A stretch of 64,000 bases of DNA from Amphiura filiformis. Taxonomy: Eukaryota > Echinodermata > Ophiuroidea > Amphilepidida > Amphiuridae. The position numbers and the translations under genes are program-made. This document shows, piece after piece, positions 12,501-22,297 of the stretch (positions are counted from its first letter, which is position 1; each line of letters begins with the position of its first letter). The notes beneath the pieces are model-generated. The model was given only the letters and a program-made list of their open reading frames with translations. It was not told the origin of the DNA and ran no database searches. The DNA is taken from the NCBI RefSeq assembly GCF_039555335.1, contig NC_092637.1:7956038-8020037 (forward strand). The letters run 5' to 3'.

Positions 12501-15500
12501 AAAAGTATAAGTGTTATTTATATCATTTTGGTTTCATTTTAAACTGTCAGATGCTTACATTTAAAATATTAAAATGCGGCTTGTTCCTCGTTTGTCAGAG
12601 TGCATCACATTTGCAAGCCATGAGTTTTAAAAGATTGAGGTGTGTGATAAATAGCACACCTCAAACTTTTGAGGAGTGCTATTTTGTAGCTTTTTGTGAA
12701 GGTCGGTGATATACGAGTGTAAGCTTAAAGAATCACACTCCTTATTATCATTTAAGGAGTGTGGAGGAGTGCGATCGCACTCCCACGCCTCAAAACTCAA
12801 AGCCTTTATTTCTTATATACATGTATATTTGTCCTTTTTACCCTACCAGATCTCCATCACCAGAAGAAGACGAAGAGGAAACGGAACCAATAGAGAAATG
12901 CTTCTTGTGCAACAAACTCATTCCCAGGTCCATGTACGAAGCCCACGTCAACGAGGAGATAGACCGCACAAACAACCAGAATGATGACTCAAGCGAGGGC
13001 GCTGCTGGACCAGCGGCATCAAGAGAGGGGATACGAGCAGGAACTGGCTTGGTGAGACGCACGCGGAGGTAGTTGGTTGCATGATTGTGTTTGCTGCATG
13101 TGTGACCCAACACAATTAAATGAGGCATTTGATGAGTGGTGTGATCCAGAGAAGATACCTAACGCTTCCCACAATGCATTTCTTCACTGTACTGATTTGC
13201 TATCTACCTGTTCGATAATGCGATAATTCCTTGCGGTTAGACCCAAGATATCGTCATTTGACGTCACACCGACTTGGAATGCACAGTAACGATGTTCACG
13301 AAATGATGCATGCATCGGCATGATGTCAAATGATGACATCTCTGGTCTAACCTCAAGGAATTATGGGATTTACCGAAAAGGTCAATTCAGACTTCAGTGC
13401 AACATGAGTCGATCATACCTTGATTAACAGGTCATCCAGATCTTGCAGTTGAGCTATTTCTTGTCACTATCGACACATGTTGTTGTACTAGATAGCAAAT
13501 CAGTACATGGAAGAAATGCATTGTGGGAAGTGTAAGATATCTTCTGTGGGGTGTGATCCATCTCACATTTAGTGAGGCATTTGAAGAGGGTGGACAAATA
13601 TTTACCCCACCCAAGACTTGAAAACAGGCTGGGTGACTGAGCAGTTCACCCTGGTATTTTCTATAGCCCTTGTAAAGGGGCGATTTTTCTGAATTGATCA
13701 AGTTGCATTTACGGACATGCCAGTTTTACAGAAATTTCCTTAAAAGAAAATGATTCCAGTAATGTAGTTTGTTTGTGGGTGATTAAATTTTCTAAGAAAG
13801 CGAGGCAGTTTAGCATTTTTAAAGGGGGAGATAACCCTTTAAACTCAATTGTAGCCTATTCCACAGTTTTGTGCTCAATATTTTCACAGATTTCAAAGTT
13901 TTTGTTAGTAAAATAAAAAATAAAAAAGATGATGAAACTCTCTGAATCAATTGGTCATAAACCAACTGAGTCACGTTTATGACCAATTGATGACGTCATA
14001 CCATCCAACAAAGGATCAATTGGCATACACCATTGAGAAAAGCAACAGACTGGATTGCCGAAACTGTATGGAAAATGTGAGTTTTTTATTGGAATTTTAA
14101 AGAAAAACTTTGAAATATGAATATTGTATTTCTGATGAATCTCTTCAATAATATTTTCACAATATCTACAGTTCATAAAATGTTGAGGAAAGTTTGACTG
14201 GTTCCATCTGTGGTTAAAAAAGTATAATTCTTTTAATCCCTGACACCACCCCATTTAATTGTGTTTGGTCAGATATTTTTGCCTGTTTTGCATGTTATTT
14301 TCAGACAGTGTAAGTGGTGCATGTATGTAGTTGTGTATTTGCATGATTTCTTCACAGGGGTCATGTCTTCCATAGGGTGTATGCAGGCCTTGCCGTCTAG
14401 ATTTCAAAGGCGAGTGGTCAATCGCTCACTACCTTGATGCTAGGCGAGTAATCGAATCACTCGCTAGTGGTCGAATCACTCTCTAGGTCTGAAAGAGCAA
14501 TCAGTATGACACACTTACGCACTGCTGATAGCCTGTCTTTCAGAAATCAAGACTAGTTTATTACGATAAATTGAATACATTGGAAGTGCTAAAACTTGAA
14601 TGTAATTTAGATTCAATTTGGGTGATTCGCAGCGAGCGATATTTATTGTCTATGGTGAGTGGAAAATCGCTCGCTAGAAATTGAGTTTGGGCGAGGGGTG
14701 GCGAGCGAGAGCGATCGCTCGCCTCAAACGGCAAGGTCTGGTATGGATTTCAACAGGAATAACCCAATGATGCATCATTTGTACTGCAATCACTTAGTCC
14801 AGGCCCTAGCTAGAACCCGGCCTACACCGGATAGGGCAGAGATTTTGACACTTGATTTGGGTTATTGGACCTTTGAGGTTAAAGAATCACGGAGGTGCTT
14901 TTGCGCAAGCGGCTGCGAATTCGAGAGTTCCAAGATGGCCGCCGTCGGCCATTTTGAAAATTTTAAATTTTAGTTTTCACTCAATATTCATGTGTAATAC
15001 ATCATTCTATAGGTTTTTGCATACAAGGAATCAATTTCTGACATTATTTTTATGATTGAAGGTCAGTATAACATGTTTACATTCAAAATGGCACTTGAAT
15101 GGTTGCCAAAAGATGGGGTTTTCATTAAAATGCATTTAGAATTCAATATTTTAACTTATTTGATGTTAAAAATAACCATGGGATGCTGATATTATGGTCA
15201 GTTGTCTATGTCATTTCTATCATCTCCTAGATATGTTTAAAAATCAAAATGGCTGCCAAAATGGCCGCCAAAATAGTCTTTTTTTTCATTAAAATGTGTT
15301 ACAGGAGTATTATAAAGTACCAGATTTACAATGAAATGGTGCCAAACATTGTGTTCTTTTGTATTCAAAGTATCCCTCTGGTAAAGGGGTAACAATATGA
15401 CATCGGCATCAATTAATATTATCTCATATGGGCATGTAAACATTCAAAATGGCCGCCAAAATGGCTGCAAAACATGATTTTTCATTAAAATGGTATTTAA

Positions 15501-18500
15501 AACAGCATTTTAATAGATGTTGTGTTAAATATTTCCATGGAACGCTGATATAATGTTAAAGGGATATTTCTATCCCAATTTCTTCCTGCTCATGTGTTTT
15601 TACATTCATAAAAGAATCTTAAATCCTAAATTTCATGCAAATCGGACATTCCGTTGGCGAATTATGGACTATAACATACCGTATATTTCAATGGTCCATA
15701 GGATTGTGTGTTATACTTTCGCTGGCGACAGAATAAAATTCAAAATCGAACATGTTGGCGGTTTCTCTGGAAAGGGAATATATTTGCAAGATTCCTCTTG
15801 CACATGATCATTATGCACCTAGTATATAAGGGGTCCCGTTGGTATGAGCATGCCGGCAGAATCATTTTACGACAGAATGTTAACCATATGCCATGAAGCT
15901 GAAAAAATGACATCTCCTGTAAAAAACTGGTATCTTGAAAGTTGGTGTAACAGTCATTTAAAAGAATATGACTGTTACACCAACATCCAAAATATTATTT
16001 TGGTGGCCAAGTTGAATTTTAAACATGCCCAATTACCCATAAGTCCATGCTGTTTTCCTATTACTGCTATGCTATAATGATTATGTGCGAAAATACTCTC
16101 CTTTTATGGCACCATCCCCTTGAAAACCAGATACCTAGTGTCGCTGTAACAGATTTTGATGAAAAAATAATATTTTGGTGGCCATTTTGGGAGTCACTTT
16201 TATTTCTTTGAACTTACCCATGGGATAATTTTGAATGACATATTTTACGTTACCCTTCTGCCACAAAGATATTTTTGGATCTCAAGAAAGCACTCATGTG
16301 GCACCATTTCCTTCAAAAATCAGATAAATTACATGTTGTTGAGACATAATATTATCAATTTAAAAACTACTTGCATGGTCATTTTGGAGAAAAAAAGAAA
16401 GGAAAGAAAGCACTATTGTTGCACATAATACATTATGTAAATTGTAAGTTGCTGGAAGGTATGGGTCTTGCTTAAAATGCCATATAGTTGAAAGCTTTCC
16501 ATCCTGTTTCTGTTTTGCAGAATTTGATGGAAAACAAAAAATAGACTATGGGGCAGGTTGGCCCACTTGTGCTGGGGCAGGTTGCCCCCATTGTGTTTAT
16601 GGGCAAGAGTTATGCATACTTTCTCCATTTCACCCATTTTGTGTCAAATGAAGCAAAATACAATTTACACACCAACACTAGTCAGTTCCATGGATAAAAT
16701 TGTTCAAAGGCGGAGTATAGTACAAAAAAATCTATATTGTTGTCCTATTTGAGCACTTTTTGACTGGAAATAGCAATATTTCAATATCATATTTCTTTAT
16801 AATTGGGAATTTGTACATAAAAAGTAATTCATCACTCAGAATAGTTAATAATGAACAAAAAAGTCAATTACAATTGTTATCCACAGCCTTTCAGTTTTTC
16901 GTTATGGGTTTTATAAGATGATTGGTTAACGTTATTTCCTTGATTTTAGCTATTTCCTCAAGAATGACCCATGATGGCGCATAAAATGAATTTTATTTTT
17001 TGATTATCTTGGAACTATGATAGGTGATATCTTACCGCAGTTGTAACTTTAGAATGTTTTATTGGAAAGAAATATGGCAATAACACACGGTTGTGTGCAT
17101 AGAGGGCCAACCTGCCCCGCTTGGTGGGCCAACCTGCCCTGCCTGGTTAATTTTCTTTTCGCTCTCTCCTACAACTACTATAACTTTTGTATAAGTCACA
17201 GAGCCATATAAATTTGTTAGCATTTACCTAGAGTAAACAGCTCTCAAGTATCAAATTGATCATGAGAGCCTCCTAACCCACAAACTGAGCTCTCCAGATA
17301 AGTGGGGAAAAGGGGCCAACCTGTCCCGGTCTCCCTTACTAGGTGCATAATGATCATGTGCAAAAGGAATCTTGCAAATTTATCTTATAAATTTATAATT
17401 TATATCTAGAGAAACGGGCGAAATGTTCGATTTTGAATTTCATTCTGTCGACAACGAAAGTATCACACACAATCCTATGGACCATTGAAATATATGTTAT
17501 AGCCCATAATTCGCCAACTGAATGTCCGATTTGCATGAAAATTTGGGTTTAGGTTTCTTTCATGAATGTAAAAACACATGAGCAGGAAGAAATTTGGATA
17601 GAAATACTCCTTTAACATTATATCAGCGTTCAATGAAAATATTTAACACAACATCTATTAAAATGCTGTTTTAAATATCATTTTAATGAAAAAAAATCAT
17701 GTTTTTGCAGCCATTTTGGCGGCCATTTTATGCCATTTTGAATGTTTACATGCCCATGAGATCATATTAATTGATGCTGATGTCATATTTTTACCCCTTT
17801 ACCAGAGAGATACTTTGAATACAAAAGAACACAATGTTTGGCACCATTTCATTGTAAATCTGGTACTTCATAATACTCCTGTAACACATTTTAATGAAAA
17901 AAGACGATTTTGGCGGCCATTTTGGCAGCCATTTTGATTTTTACACATATCCAGGAGATGATAGAAATGACATAGACAACTGACCATAATATCAGCAACC
18001 CATGGTTATTTTTAACATCAAAAAGTTAAAATATTGAATTCTAAATACATTTTAATGAAAACCCCATCTTTTGGCAACCATTTGGCAGCCATTTTGAATG
18101 TAAACATGTTATACTGACCTTCAATCATAAAAATAATGTCAGAAATTGATTCCTTGTATTCAAAAACCTATAGAATGATGTATTACACATGAATATTGAG
18201 TGAAAACTAAAATTTAAAATTTTCAAAATGGCACGTCATGGCGGCATCTTGGATTTCTCGAATTCGCAGCCGCTTTCGCAAAAGCACCTCTGTGATTCGT
18301 TAACCTCAAAGGTCCAATAACCCAAATCAAGTGTCAAAATCTCTGCCCTATCCGGTGTAGGCCGGGTTCTAGCTAGGGCCAGGACTACTTGTACCATTCG
18401 CATTCACACTAATCATGAATGATCATACTCATGCCTGCACCTGTTATGTAGTACTTCACAGTGTTGCTAAAACTTTCAGCTCCAAGACGCATCACATTGG

Positions 18501-20422
18501 CTCGCCAGGCCACGGCAAAGGAGTCTCAAGTAACCCAATTTTTAAGTTTCCAAAAAAATCACCCAATACTGGATATTTGGGTGGATTTACCCGAATTTAA
18601 AACGCAAATCACCAATCCCATTTCTGTGGAAAAGCACTTGACTAAAAAACTTCGGGTATCAAATGGGAAGTTTAGGACCGATCAATAAATGGTCACAAAA
18701 CCCTTTGTAATTGAAATTCGGAGCTTCAGAGACTCAAAACCTTTATAAACCGGCTAAATTGAAAGGAAAATACATCAAACTACTGCCGCGACCTGACTTT
18801 TGCAAAGTAGCCCAATTTTACACATGTTTTTTGAGTAGCAGCAAGTGATTGCTAAGTAGCCCAATTGTGCGCCTAAGGCGTGGCGTTGACATCATTGGTA
18901 CTTTAGACACGTGCCACATGATGACAAAGCTAATCTGTATAACAGGAAGACAGGTGTCTGACACAGAGAAGGAACTCCATTTTGTAGTTGGGTGGGCACA
19001 ATTTTGGAAAACTGTCCTTGTGAGAATGTACGTAGGGTAGAGCCAACAAATCCATGTTGTTTTCCGTATTCTGAAAATAACCATAAAAATTGGGAAATCA
19101 TATTAAAAAACACTGATCATGACATAATGTAAACAACATGTTTCTATATTTGGAAATAATGATTCAAAATTATTTCAATTCATGTGCGAAATTGGCGGCA
19201 TAGCCGAAGAAAAAAATTAATAAAACTGCAAATATATACGACCCTTTAAATTTTGAAGTAAATTTCAGTGAATTATTTAATCGGTTTATGCAATCTGTTG
19301 CATGTATATTGGAAACTAGACCCAAATAAGCTTAAATTTGGTTGCAGACTCCATTTTCCGTTTTCTACTTGAAATTCTGTAAAACAAAAGAACTTTGGGC
19401 TTTAATATAACGGCAGTAATTTGCTTTAAACAGTGTGTGTGATGTATGCAATGTGCTTTTGCATGATTTGTTATACCTGTAATTTTTTATTGCTTGCTGT
19501 TCATGCTTATTTTTCTTGTTATTTTCAAGCATTGAAAGTTTTAGTGTTTTAGCTGATTTCAGCTTTAATTGTTATTGTGTTTTTCAGCCTATTTCTGCAT
19601 CAAATTCACAGAAAATGGTAAAAAAACATGGTTTTCAATTTTTGTTTGTTCAAGACCAGTTTTCATGTTTGTATTTAAGAAATTTGCACAAAACAGGTTT
19701 GACCAGGTCTAACATTATAGACCTGGTCTAACAATGGAGATTAATAATCCCGCGGTAAGCCATTTTGTCTGCATGAGTGACAAACAAACTTGACAGAGTC
19801 GGTACTATTTGGGTCTAATCTCTTTTTTGTATAGTTCGGAATAGGCCTGTAGCAAAAATAGCAAAATTGGGCCAAAAAAGTCCAAATTTAAATAAATATA
19901 CCCCAAATCGTGGACTTATGTGAAATTAATCAAAAATATAGGCTCCAACAACCTGCTGATTGGATGTGACTGGAATCATAGAAATTGGAAACCTGTCCAC
20001 AAATTAACAAAATACTAACAGAAAATTCACAAGCTTGTGTCATTTTGGCTGATATTGTTCTATTATTATTTTTCTTTATCGTTAGGACTGAAGAACCACC
20101 GAAACCAAAAGACAACCATCAGAATGCAGCTGAGAGTTCAGGTCCAGAGATCATCGATGATGAGTCCGACGATTATGATGAGGACGACGATGTTGATGAT
20201 GATGATGAAAAACCATTTGATCCGGCCAATGTTAGTTTTGGCGACTCGCCAATCAGAGCTTTCAAGAAGATCAGCGAACAACCAAACAATTTAATTGATT
20301 TTAAAAATCAGTTTAAGACGTCATCTAAGCCAGTCAAATCCTTGTACAAGGAGACTGGTAAAGGGAGGGGGAAACGAAAAGCCTACAGAGGGAAGAGGGG
20401 AAGGGGAAAAAGAAGGAGGTGA
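298..20422 (+). CDS. UIMC1: BRCA1-A complex subunit RAP80 / UIMC1 (gene span, ten exons, 5' end probably missing)
   Basis: In animals RAP80 binds K63-linked ubiquitin on damaged chromatin and recruits Abraxas, BRCC36, BRE, MERIT40 and BRCA1. Identification rests on features in the vertebrate order: an Abraxas-interacting-like segment (FW..P in exon 1; YTKVIL at 1925-1942), a UBZ4 finger ending HASEC followed by NG, a second finger starting EKCFLC, and a C-terminal SPIRAFKKIS...LIDFK motif before a basic tail. Exons: 298-593, 1874-4387, 5636-6007, 6427-6529, 7071-7218, 9978-10063, 11194-11263, 11696-11848, 12850-13068, 20086-20422. All have GT-AG borders and all joins agree in phase except exon 1 to 2. 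The joined exons give about 1430 codons against about 720 residues in human; the excess is mainly the large disordered exon 2. The two N-terminal ubiquitin-interacting motifs are not seen and should lie upstream of the window. Confidence 0.9.
600..830 (+). pseudogene. two decayed tandem copies of the 3' part of UIMC1 exon 1
   Basis: From about 598 the sequence repeats the 3' half of exon 1 (roughly 450-593): words such as GGGAATGG, GGATCACAAGTCA, TGATGGTGGAG, ATCCTCCAGA and GACTCTGGACAACCTC recur in the same order to about 740. A shorter third copy (GGTGCTGATGGGGAGACAGG ... CAGATCTGGAATCC) follows to about 820. Stops and indels show that neither is coding. They lie inside intron 1. Confidence 0.75.
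831..1873. other. UIMC1: remainder of UIMC1 intron 1
   Basis: AT-rich intron sequence with no recognisable gene. It holds a 21-bp tandem duplication (GACCGCTTTAAAAAAAGT-like) near 1345-1385 and pyrimidine-rich DNA before the acceptor TTACCTTCCAG at 1863-1873. Confidence 0.5.
1874..4387 (+). CDS. UIMC1: UIMC1 exon 2: AIR second half plus long Ser/Glu-rich disordered region
   Basis: Opens in phase 0 after the acceptor at 1872-1873. The first 70 codons include YTKVIL (1925-1942), the part of the Abraxas-interacting region most like vertebrate RAP80. The rest is low-complexity: Ser, Thr, Glu, Lys and Asp rich, with many phosphorylation-type acidic serines such as DSDSDLDDF. A tandem pair of about 51 residues (DDEAETSTSDSVS..., 3919-4071 and 4072-4224) shows recent internal growth. 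The same frame is open from 1874 to 3238 and from 3254 to 4387, but TGA (3239) and TAA (3251) break it. Between about 3225 and 3300 the +1 frame reads like the gene (GETMSNPEAGVSSSKETTPQ), so two compensating indels are likely. Exon end AAG|GTAATC at 4387. Confidence 0.8.
4396..4490 (+). repeat. GGCTATTCC...ACACCCCC dispersed element, partial copy just after exon 2 donor
   Basis: The sequence from GGCTATTCCG through CATACCCTCTATGGAAGATG and CACAGGGGGTGTAGATTTCA to CGCCCATTCATG is a diverged copy of a short dispersed element seen many times in the window (22298-22512, 25613-26140 and others). It begins about 8 bases after the UIMC1 exon 2 donor, so readthrough of this donor would translate the element for 34 codons before a stop. 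Confidence 0.8.
4491..5635. other. UIMC1 intron 2 with an inverted-repeat element
   Basis: No exon is seen. At about 4866-5185 a sequence is bounded by inverted TCAAGCCTTGAAATAA / TTATTTCAAGGCTTG and contains two direct copies of CTGGAACCAGGAGCAATTTG (4888 and 5058 regions), each followed by an inverted GCTCC(C/T)GGTTCA. It is probably a small non-autonomous transposon. The long open frame 5049-5597 shows no protein-like composition and is treated as chance. Confidence 0.5.
5636..6007 (+). CDS. UIMC1: UIMC1 exon 3: repeat-rich disordered linker
   Basis: 124 codons, phase 0 in and out, acceptor CCTCCTTTAG, donor AAG|GTTAGT. The second half contains three tandem copies of a ~21-residue unit of the form ADTAxxLSQSDxDGxERGRGR (about 5785-5975). 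This basic/acidic segment lies between the disordered exon 2 and the first zinc finger; no known domain is visible. Confidence 0.8.
6427..6529 (+). CDS. UIMC1: UIMC1 exon 4: first UBZ4-type zinc finger
   Basis: Encodes ETAIVSVECPLCGIKFPIQQ and on to HASECNGPQEE. The zinc ligands follow C-x2-C-x11-H-x3-C: Cys 6451-6453, Cys 6460-6462, His 6496-6498, Cys 6508-6510, all present. This matches the first finger of vertebrate RAP80, including the NG after the last Cys. Phase 0 in, phase 1 out at AAG|GTAGGT. Confidence 0.93.
6530..6603. repeat. short tandem repeat directly after exon 4 donor
   Basis: About two and a half copies of a ~30-bp unit built from GTAGGTCATAGGTCACAGACTGG start at the donor itself, so each unit brings a fresh GTAGGT donor-like word. 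Intronic. Confidence 0.8.
7071..7218 (+). CDS. UIMC1: UIMC1 exon 5: linker between zinc fingers
   Basis: Phase 1 in (acceptor CCTATATAG), phase 2 out (CAG|GTATGTG). Encodes a polar stretch with VPRHTRQQEQIPR, an acidic-Gly run and EEFPNWNAEMVG. No domain is recognised; the frame fits both neighbours exactly. Confidence 0.85.
7219..8595. other. UIMC1 intron 5, first part
   Basis: No exon is seen. A short inverted pair (CGGCACTAGCTTTGAAGTT at 7260 and AACTTCAAAGCTAGTGCCG at 7399) marks a ~160-bp hairpin-forming element. A second inverted pair around 8035-8125 (TGGTATAATCCAAAAA / TTTTTTTGGATTATATACCA with GATCGATTTTCT arms) marks another. Confidence 0.5.
8600..9146. mobile_element. TTAA-flanked inverted-repeat element (piggyBac-like MITE), copy 1
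   Basis: Starts GGTGGTACTACACCCC and ends GGGGTGAAGTACCACC (with small gaps), flanked on both sides by TTAA (8596-8599 and 9147-9150). Arms of about 150 bp pair: ATTATAGGGG.. TAAGGAATCCAGTTACT on the left against AGTAATTGGATTCCGTGCCCCTAT on the right. There is no coding sequence. A second family member is at 22830-23181. TTAA target duplication is characteristic of piggyBac-type transposases. Confidence 0.8.
9151..9977. other. UIMC1 intron 5, last part
   Basis: No exon before 9978. From about 9567 a GCCTCCACCGGAAGTATTAT...CTGTCCGTCCGAGG stretch looks like a dispersed repeat family with CCGTCCG-type words; this is a pattern judgement only. The acceptor ATAACAG precedes exon 6. Confidence 0.35.
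9978..10063 (+). CDS. UIMC1: UIMC1 exon 6
   Basis: Short polar exon, phase 2 in and phase 1 out (GATG|GTAAGT). Encodes NQTSRKKPVHTYSRHANANA and a few more residues. Assigned because acceptor, donor and both phases fit; the amino acid composition resembles neighbouring linkers. Confidence 0.75.
10207..10346. mobile_element. small inverted-repeat element in intron 6
   Basis: GGTTAATGAATGCGTCTTAC and ACTTGTTG...AAATTGTACAAAA on the left are mirrored by TTTTGTACAATTTCT...CAACAAGTAATACGC and ATTTATTAACC on the right, about 140 bp in all. It looks like a MITE or its decayed ends. Confidence 0.65.
10347..11193. other. rest of UIMC1 intron 6
   Basis: No exon or other feature is recognised. The intron ends at GAAACTTCAG. 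Confidence 0.4.
11194..11263 (+). CDS. UIMC1: UIMC1 exon 7
   Basis: Phase 1 in, phase 2 out (ACAAA|GTAAGT). Encodes MMDDWMQAGDTAPRPGRSQ and LRT. Very short, but all splice signals and phases agree with exons 6 and 8. Confidence 0.75.
11696..11848 (+). CDS. UIMC1: UIMC1 exon 8: acidic linker
   Basis: Acceptor CTATTCCAG, donor GGAG|GTAAAA, phase 2 to 2. Encodes VTKPIELIDEDDESNDI, then a helical-looking ATIYQMVENNELQLVQ stretch and a basic end. No domain is recognised. Confidence 0.85.
11849..12849. other. UIMC1 intron 8
   Basis: No exon is recognised. At 12636-12790 several copies of a GAGTGTG/AGGAGTG word with inverted GCACACCTCAAA form a small repeat cluster. The intron ends TTTACCCTACCAG. 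Confidence 0.4.
12850..13068 (+). CDS. UIMC1: UIMC1 exon 9: second, incomplete UBZ4-type zinc finger
   Basis: Phase 2 to 2, donor GGAG|GTAGTT. After an acidic run (SPEEDEEETEPIEK) comes CFLCNKLIPRSMYEAHVNEE. Spacing C-x2-C-x11-H matches the second RAP80 finger, but the position of the last Cys (H+4, codon 12956-12958) is Glu. The EKC.LC...P...Y..HV pattern otherwise agrees with vertebrate RAP80. The rest is a polar linker ending RRTRR. Confidence 0.9.
13150..13546. mobile_element. nested palindromic elements
   Basis: Outer arms AGAAGATACC...CTTCCCACAATGCATTTCTT...GATTTGCTATCT (13152-13206) and AGATAGCAAATC...AAGAAATGCATTGTGGGAAG...GATATCTTCT (13490-13545) are reverse complements. Inside, CCTTGCGGTTAGACC (about 13230) pairs with GGTCTAACCTCAAGG (about 13350) with ATGTCATTTGAC-like arms. 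The inner element has a relative at 24010-24175, so one MITE appears to have landed inside another. Confidence 0.75.
14383..14741. mobile_element. hAT-like inverted-repeat element
   Basis: Termini CAGGCCTTGCCGT and ACGGCAAGGTCTG with subterminal GGCGAGTGG / GCGAGCGAGAGCGATCGC words. Flanks share GTATG on both sides; a full 8-bp target duplication is not clear. No coding sequence. Confidence 0.6.
14796..18386. mobile_element. large foldback element with ~1-kb inverted arms
   Basis: The left arm (14796 to about 15845) and right arm (about 17338 to 18386) are reverse complements over roughly 1 kb: AGTCC(A)GGCCCTAGCTAG at one end against CTAGCTAGGGCC(A)GGACT at the other, and GCACCTAGTA...GGG against TACTAGGTGCATAATGATCA at the inner ends. 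ACTT flanks both ends (14792-14795, 18387-18390), a possible 4-bp target duplication. Arms carry repeated AAAATGGC(C/T)GCC words. The ~1.5-kb centre has a further inverted pair (GGGGCAGGTTGGCCCAC near 16552, GGGCCAACCTGCCC near 17103). No transposase frame is seen. Confidence 0.85.
20086..20422 (+). CDS. UIMC1: UIMC1 last exon: acidic tract, conserved C-terminal motif, basic tail
   Basis: Acceptor ATCGTTAG, phase 2 in, stop TGA 20420-20422. Encodes a dense Asp/Glu run (about 20146-20208), then NVSFGDSPIRAFKKISEQ and NLIDFKNQFK, matching the ESPVKSF.SIS....LVDFKKQ motif near the end of vertebrate RAP80, then an Arg/Lys/Gly tail (GRGKRKAYRGKRGRGKRRR), also as in vertebrates. This exon strongly supports the UIMC1 assignment. 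Confidence 0.93.
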
Positions 20423-22297
20423 AAGGAAAATAATTATCCCCTGGTTCCATATTTGAATTTAGATTTCATTTTGTAAATGAACAAACAGAAATATTTTGGA
20501 AATGCCTCCATTTCAAAATCCATACACCCCTTTGAAAGTCATGACCTTAATCCTCCCACACAGGGGGTGTAGATCTTGTGTCATATACTTGGGTACCCAA
20601 AAAGGTGGCTTTGTTACATTTTGATGTGCAGCTTGGATTTCAAAACACTGTCTCTTGAGTATTCCTTCACTTAGAAGATTCAATTAGGTCTTAAATTGAG
20701 GCTAATTTATTCTAGATTACTCATGTTTTTATCCTGTTTTAAAATATATTTTATTTATTTTCTTATGACGTTTGGCATGAAATGTGCCAAGGGTGGCTGA
20801 GGATTAGGGGAGGAGGATTAGGGAGGGATTCATATCGTAAAATTTGATTTAAAACCACCATTAAAAATTTGAATCTAGTAAAAAATGTCTAAATGGACTC
20901 CCAGACATCTGAACCAAGTAAATAAATACAAAAGTTCATTTAAAAGACCAATACTTGCTCAGAATGATTGTAAATGTCGTAAAAGAGGTGGGTTACATCC
21001 TCCCTACTTTGTGATTGTTTGCCGGCACTCGCTCATTTTTTAACCGATTTTCATAAGAAAGGTGTCAAAATGCTCAGGAGGATAAACCACTTCAAATGAG
21101 ATGTGTAGGTAAAATATTTGATCCATTTAATTTTTTTACTATGTAACACAAAGGTACCCCAGGTTGTGACACAAGACCTGTAGGAGTTAGTCATTGAGGT
21201 AACTCCATTTGAAATTCACACTCCCTGTTTGGAAGATTAAGCCAATATTCTGGGGATGTATGGATTTTAACTGGAATAGCCCACTTTAAGAAAGAGTTAT
21301 AGGTATAAAATAGGTACCAAAGGTCATATTTAGACTGCTCAGTGCCAGAAGTGGGTAAGTGCAGTAGCTGCCCTGTGAACATTTGACAATTTACACACAG
21401 TATATTGTTCTCATCTACACATAGCAGCTATTGTACTTACCCACTTCTACATGTATCACTGAGCAGTCGATTTGTAGGATTATGTTATAAATTGACTAAT
21501 GATGACTTTGACCCATTTGTTCTTATAATTAAAAATTACATTTTACTGTAAAAAATTTCAAAAAGAAATATGTACTATGGGCAGACAGATCTCTGTACCA
21601 TTTGTCAACCCAATGTGGCAGTGGCAGTGTCGTCAGTACGCATTTCATATGGCGCAGCTTCAAATCGCTAGCTTTCGCTCAAAGCACTTGCTGCATGCTT
21701 CAGGGTTCGTCAGGCTTTGATAAACCTTAAAATAATTATAAATAATTACCAAAAAAGAAATTCTCTTTGCTTGCAATTTGTTTTAGTCAATTTCAATCCA
21801 CCGATGCCAAAACGCAGCTGATTTTACATGAATACAATGAAAAAATCCCAAAATCTGGGTCAGACAAGATGACAGGACTGGCTTTTTTTTCAGTCACTGT
21901 AGGCTGTACTTGCACCTGTATTTGTCTGGTCACAAATGTTATATATTGGACTTTCTGATTTTATGTTTTGAGTCGCAATATCAGACGTAAAAGTTCACTG
22001 ACCCCAAGAGCACAACTTAGTTACTCTGGCTGTCGGATTTCAATTATTTTCTCACTGATTTTTCAGGGAAGATGATCATGAACACATTTGAAGACATTTT
22101 ATAACCATAAATCACAAATATTGTCTATATATTTAGGTGCACAGTGCAAGTGAATCACAGTCGGGTGTAAAAATCAGAATTTTGAATAAAAAAATGAGGT
22201 TGTCCTCAGCAAATGTTATAATATTCTTCTTCTTTCGGGATACTCTCCAACAAGAGGGTTGCTTAACAATAAATGCACAAACAATTCCAACTGTATT
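20423..22297. other. UIMC1 3' flank and intergenic sequence
   Basis: Probably begins with the UIMC1 3' untranslated region; AATAAATA words occur near 20920 but no polyadenylation site can be fixed. Partial copies of the GGCTATTCC/ACACCCCC element lie at about 20500-20575 and 21195-21290. An inverted pair (CTGCTCAGTGCCAGAAGTGGGTAAG at 21331 region, CTTACCCACTTCT...CACTGAGCAG at 21432 region) bounds a ~140-bp hairpin. No gene. Confidence 0.45.

Larger units (their letters stand above)
13069..20085. other. UIMC1: UIMC1 intron 9, about 7 kb, filled with repeats
   Basis: No exon was found in this interval. It contains the nested palindrome 13150-13546, an hAT-like element 14383-14741 and the large foldback element 14796-18386. 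The stretch 18387-20085 shows only AT-rich unassigned sequence, with CCCAATTTTTAAGTTTCC-type words and a palindromic GACCTGGTCTAAC pair near 19705-19725. The splice acceptor is TTCTTTATCGTTAG at 20085. Confidence 0.6.

Noticed and set aside
15237..17937. Matching peptides (EIILIDADVI.LPLYQRDTL) on opposite strands at 15237-15443 and 17686-17937
   Set aside because: These are the two arms of the foldback element read in opposite directions; no stop-free continuation or known domain, so not taken as a gene.
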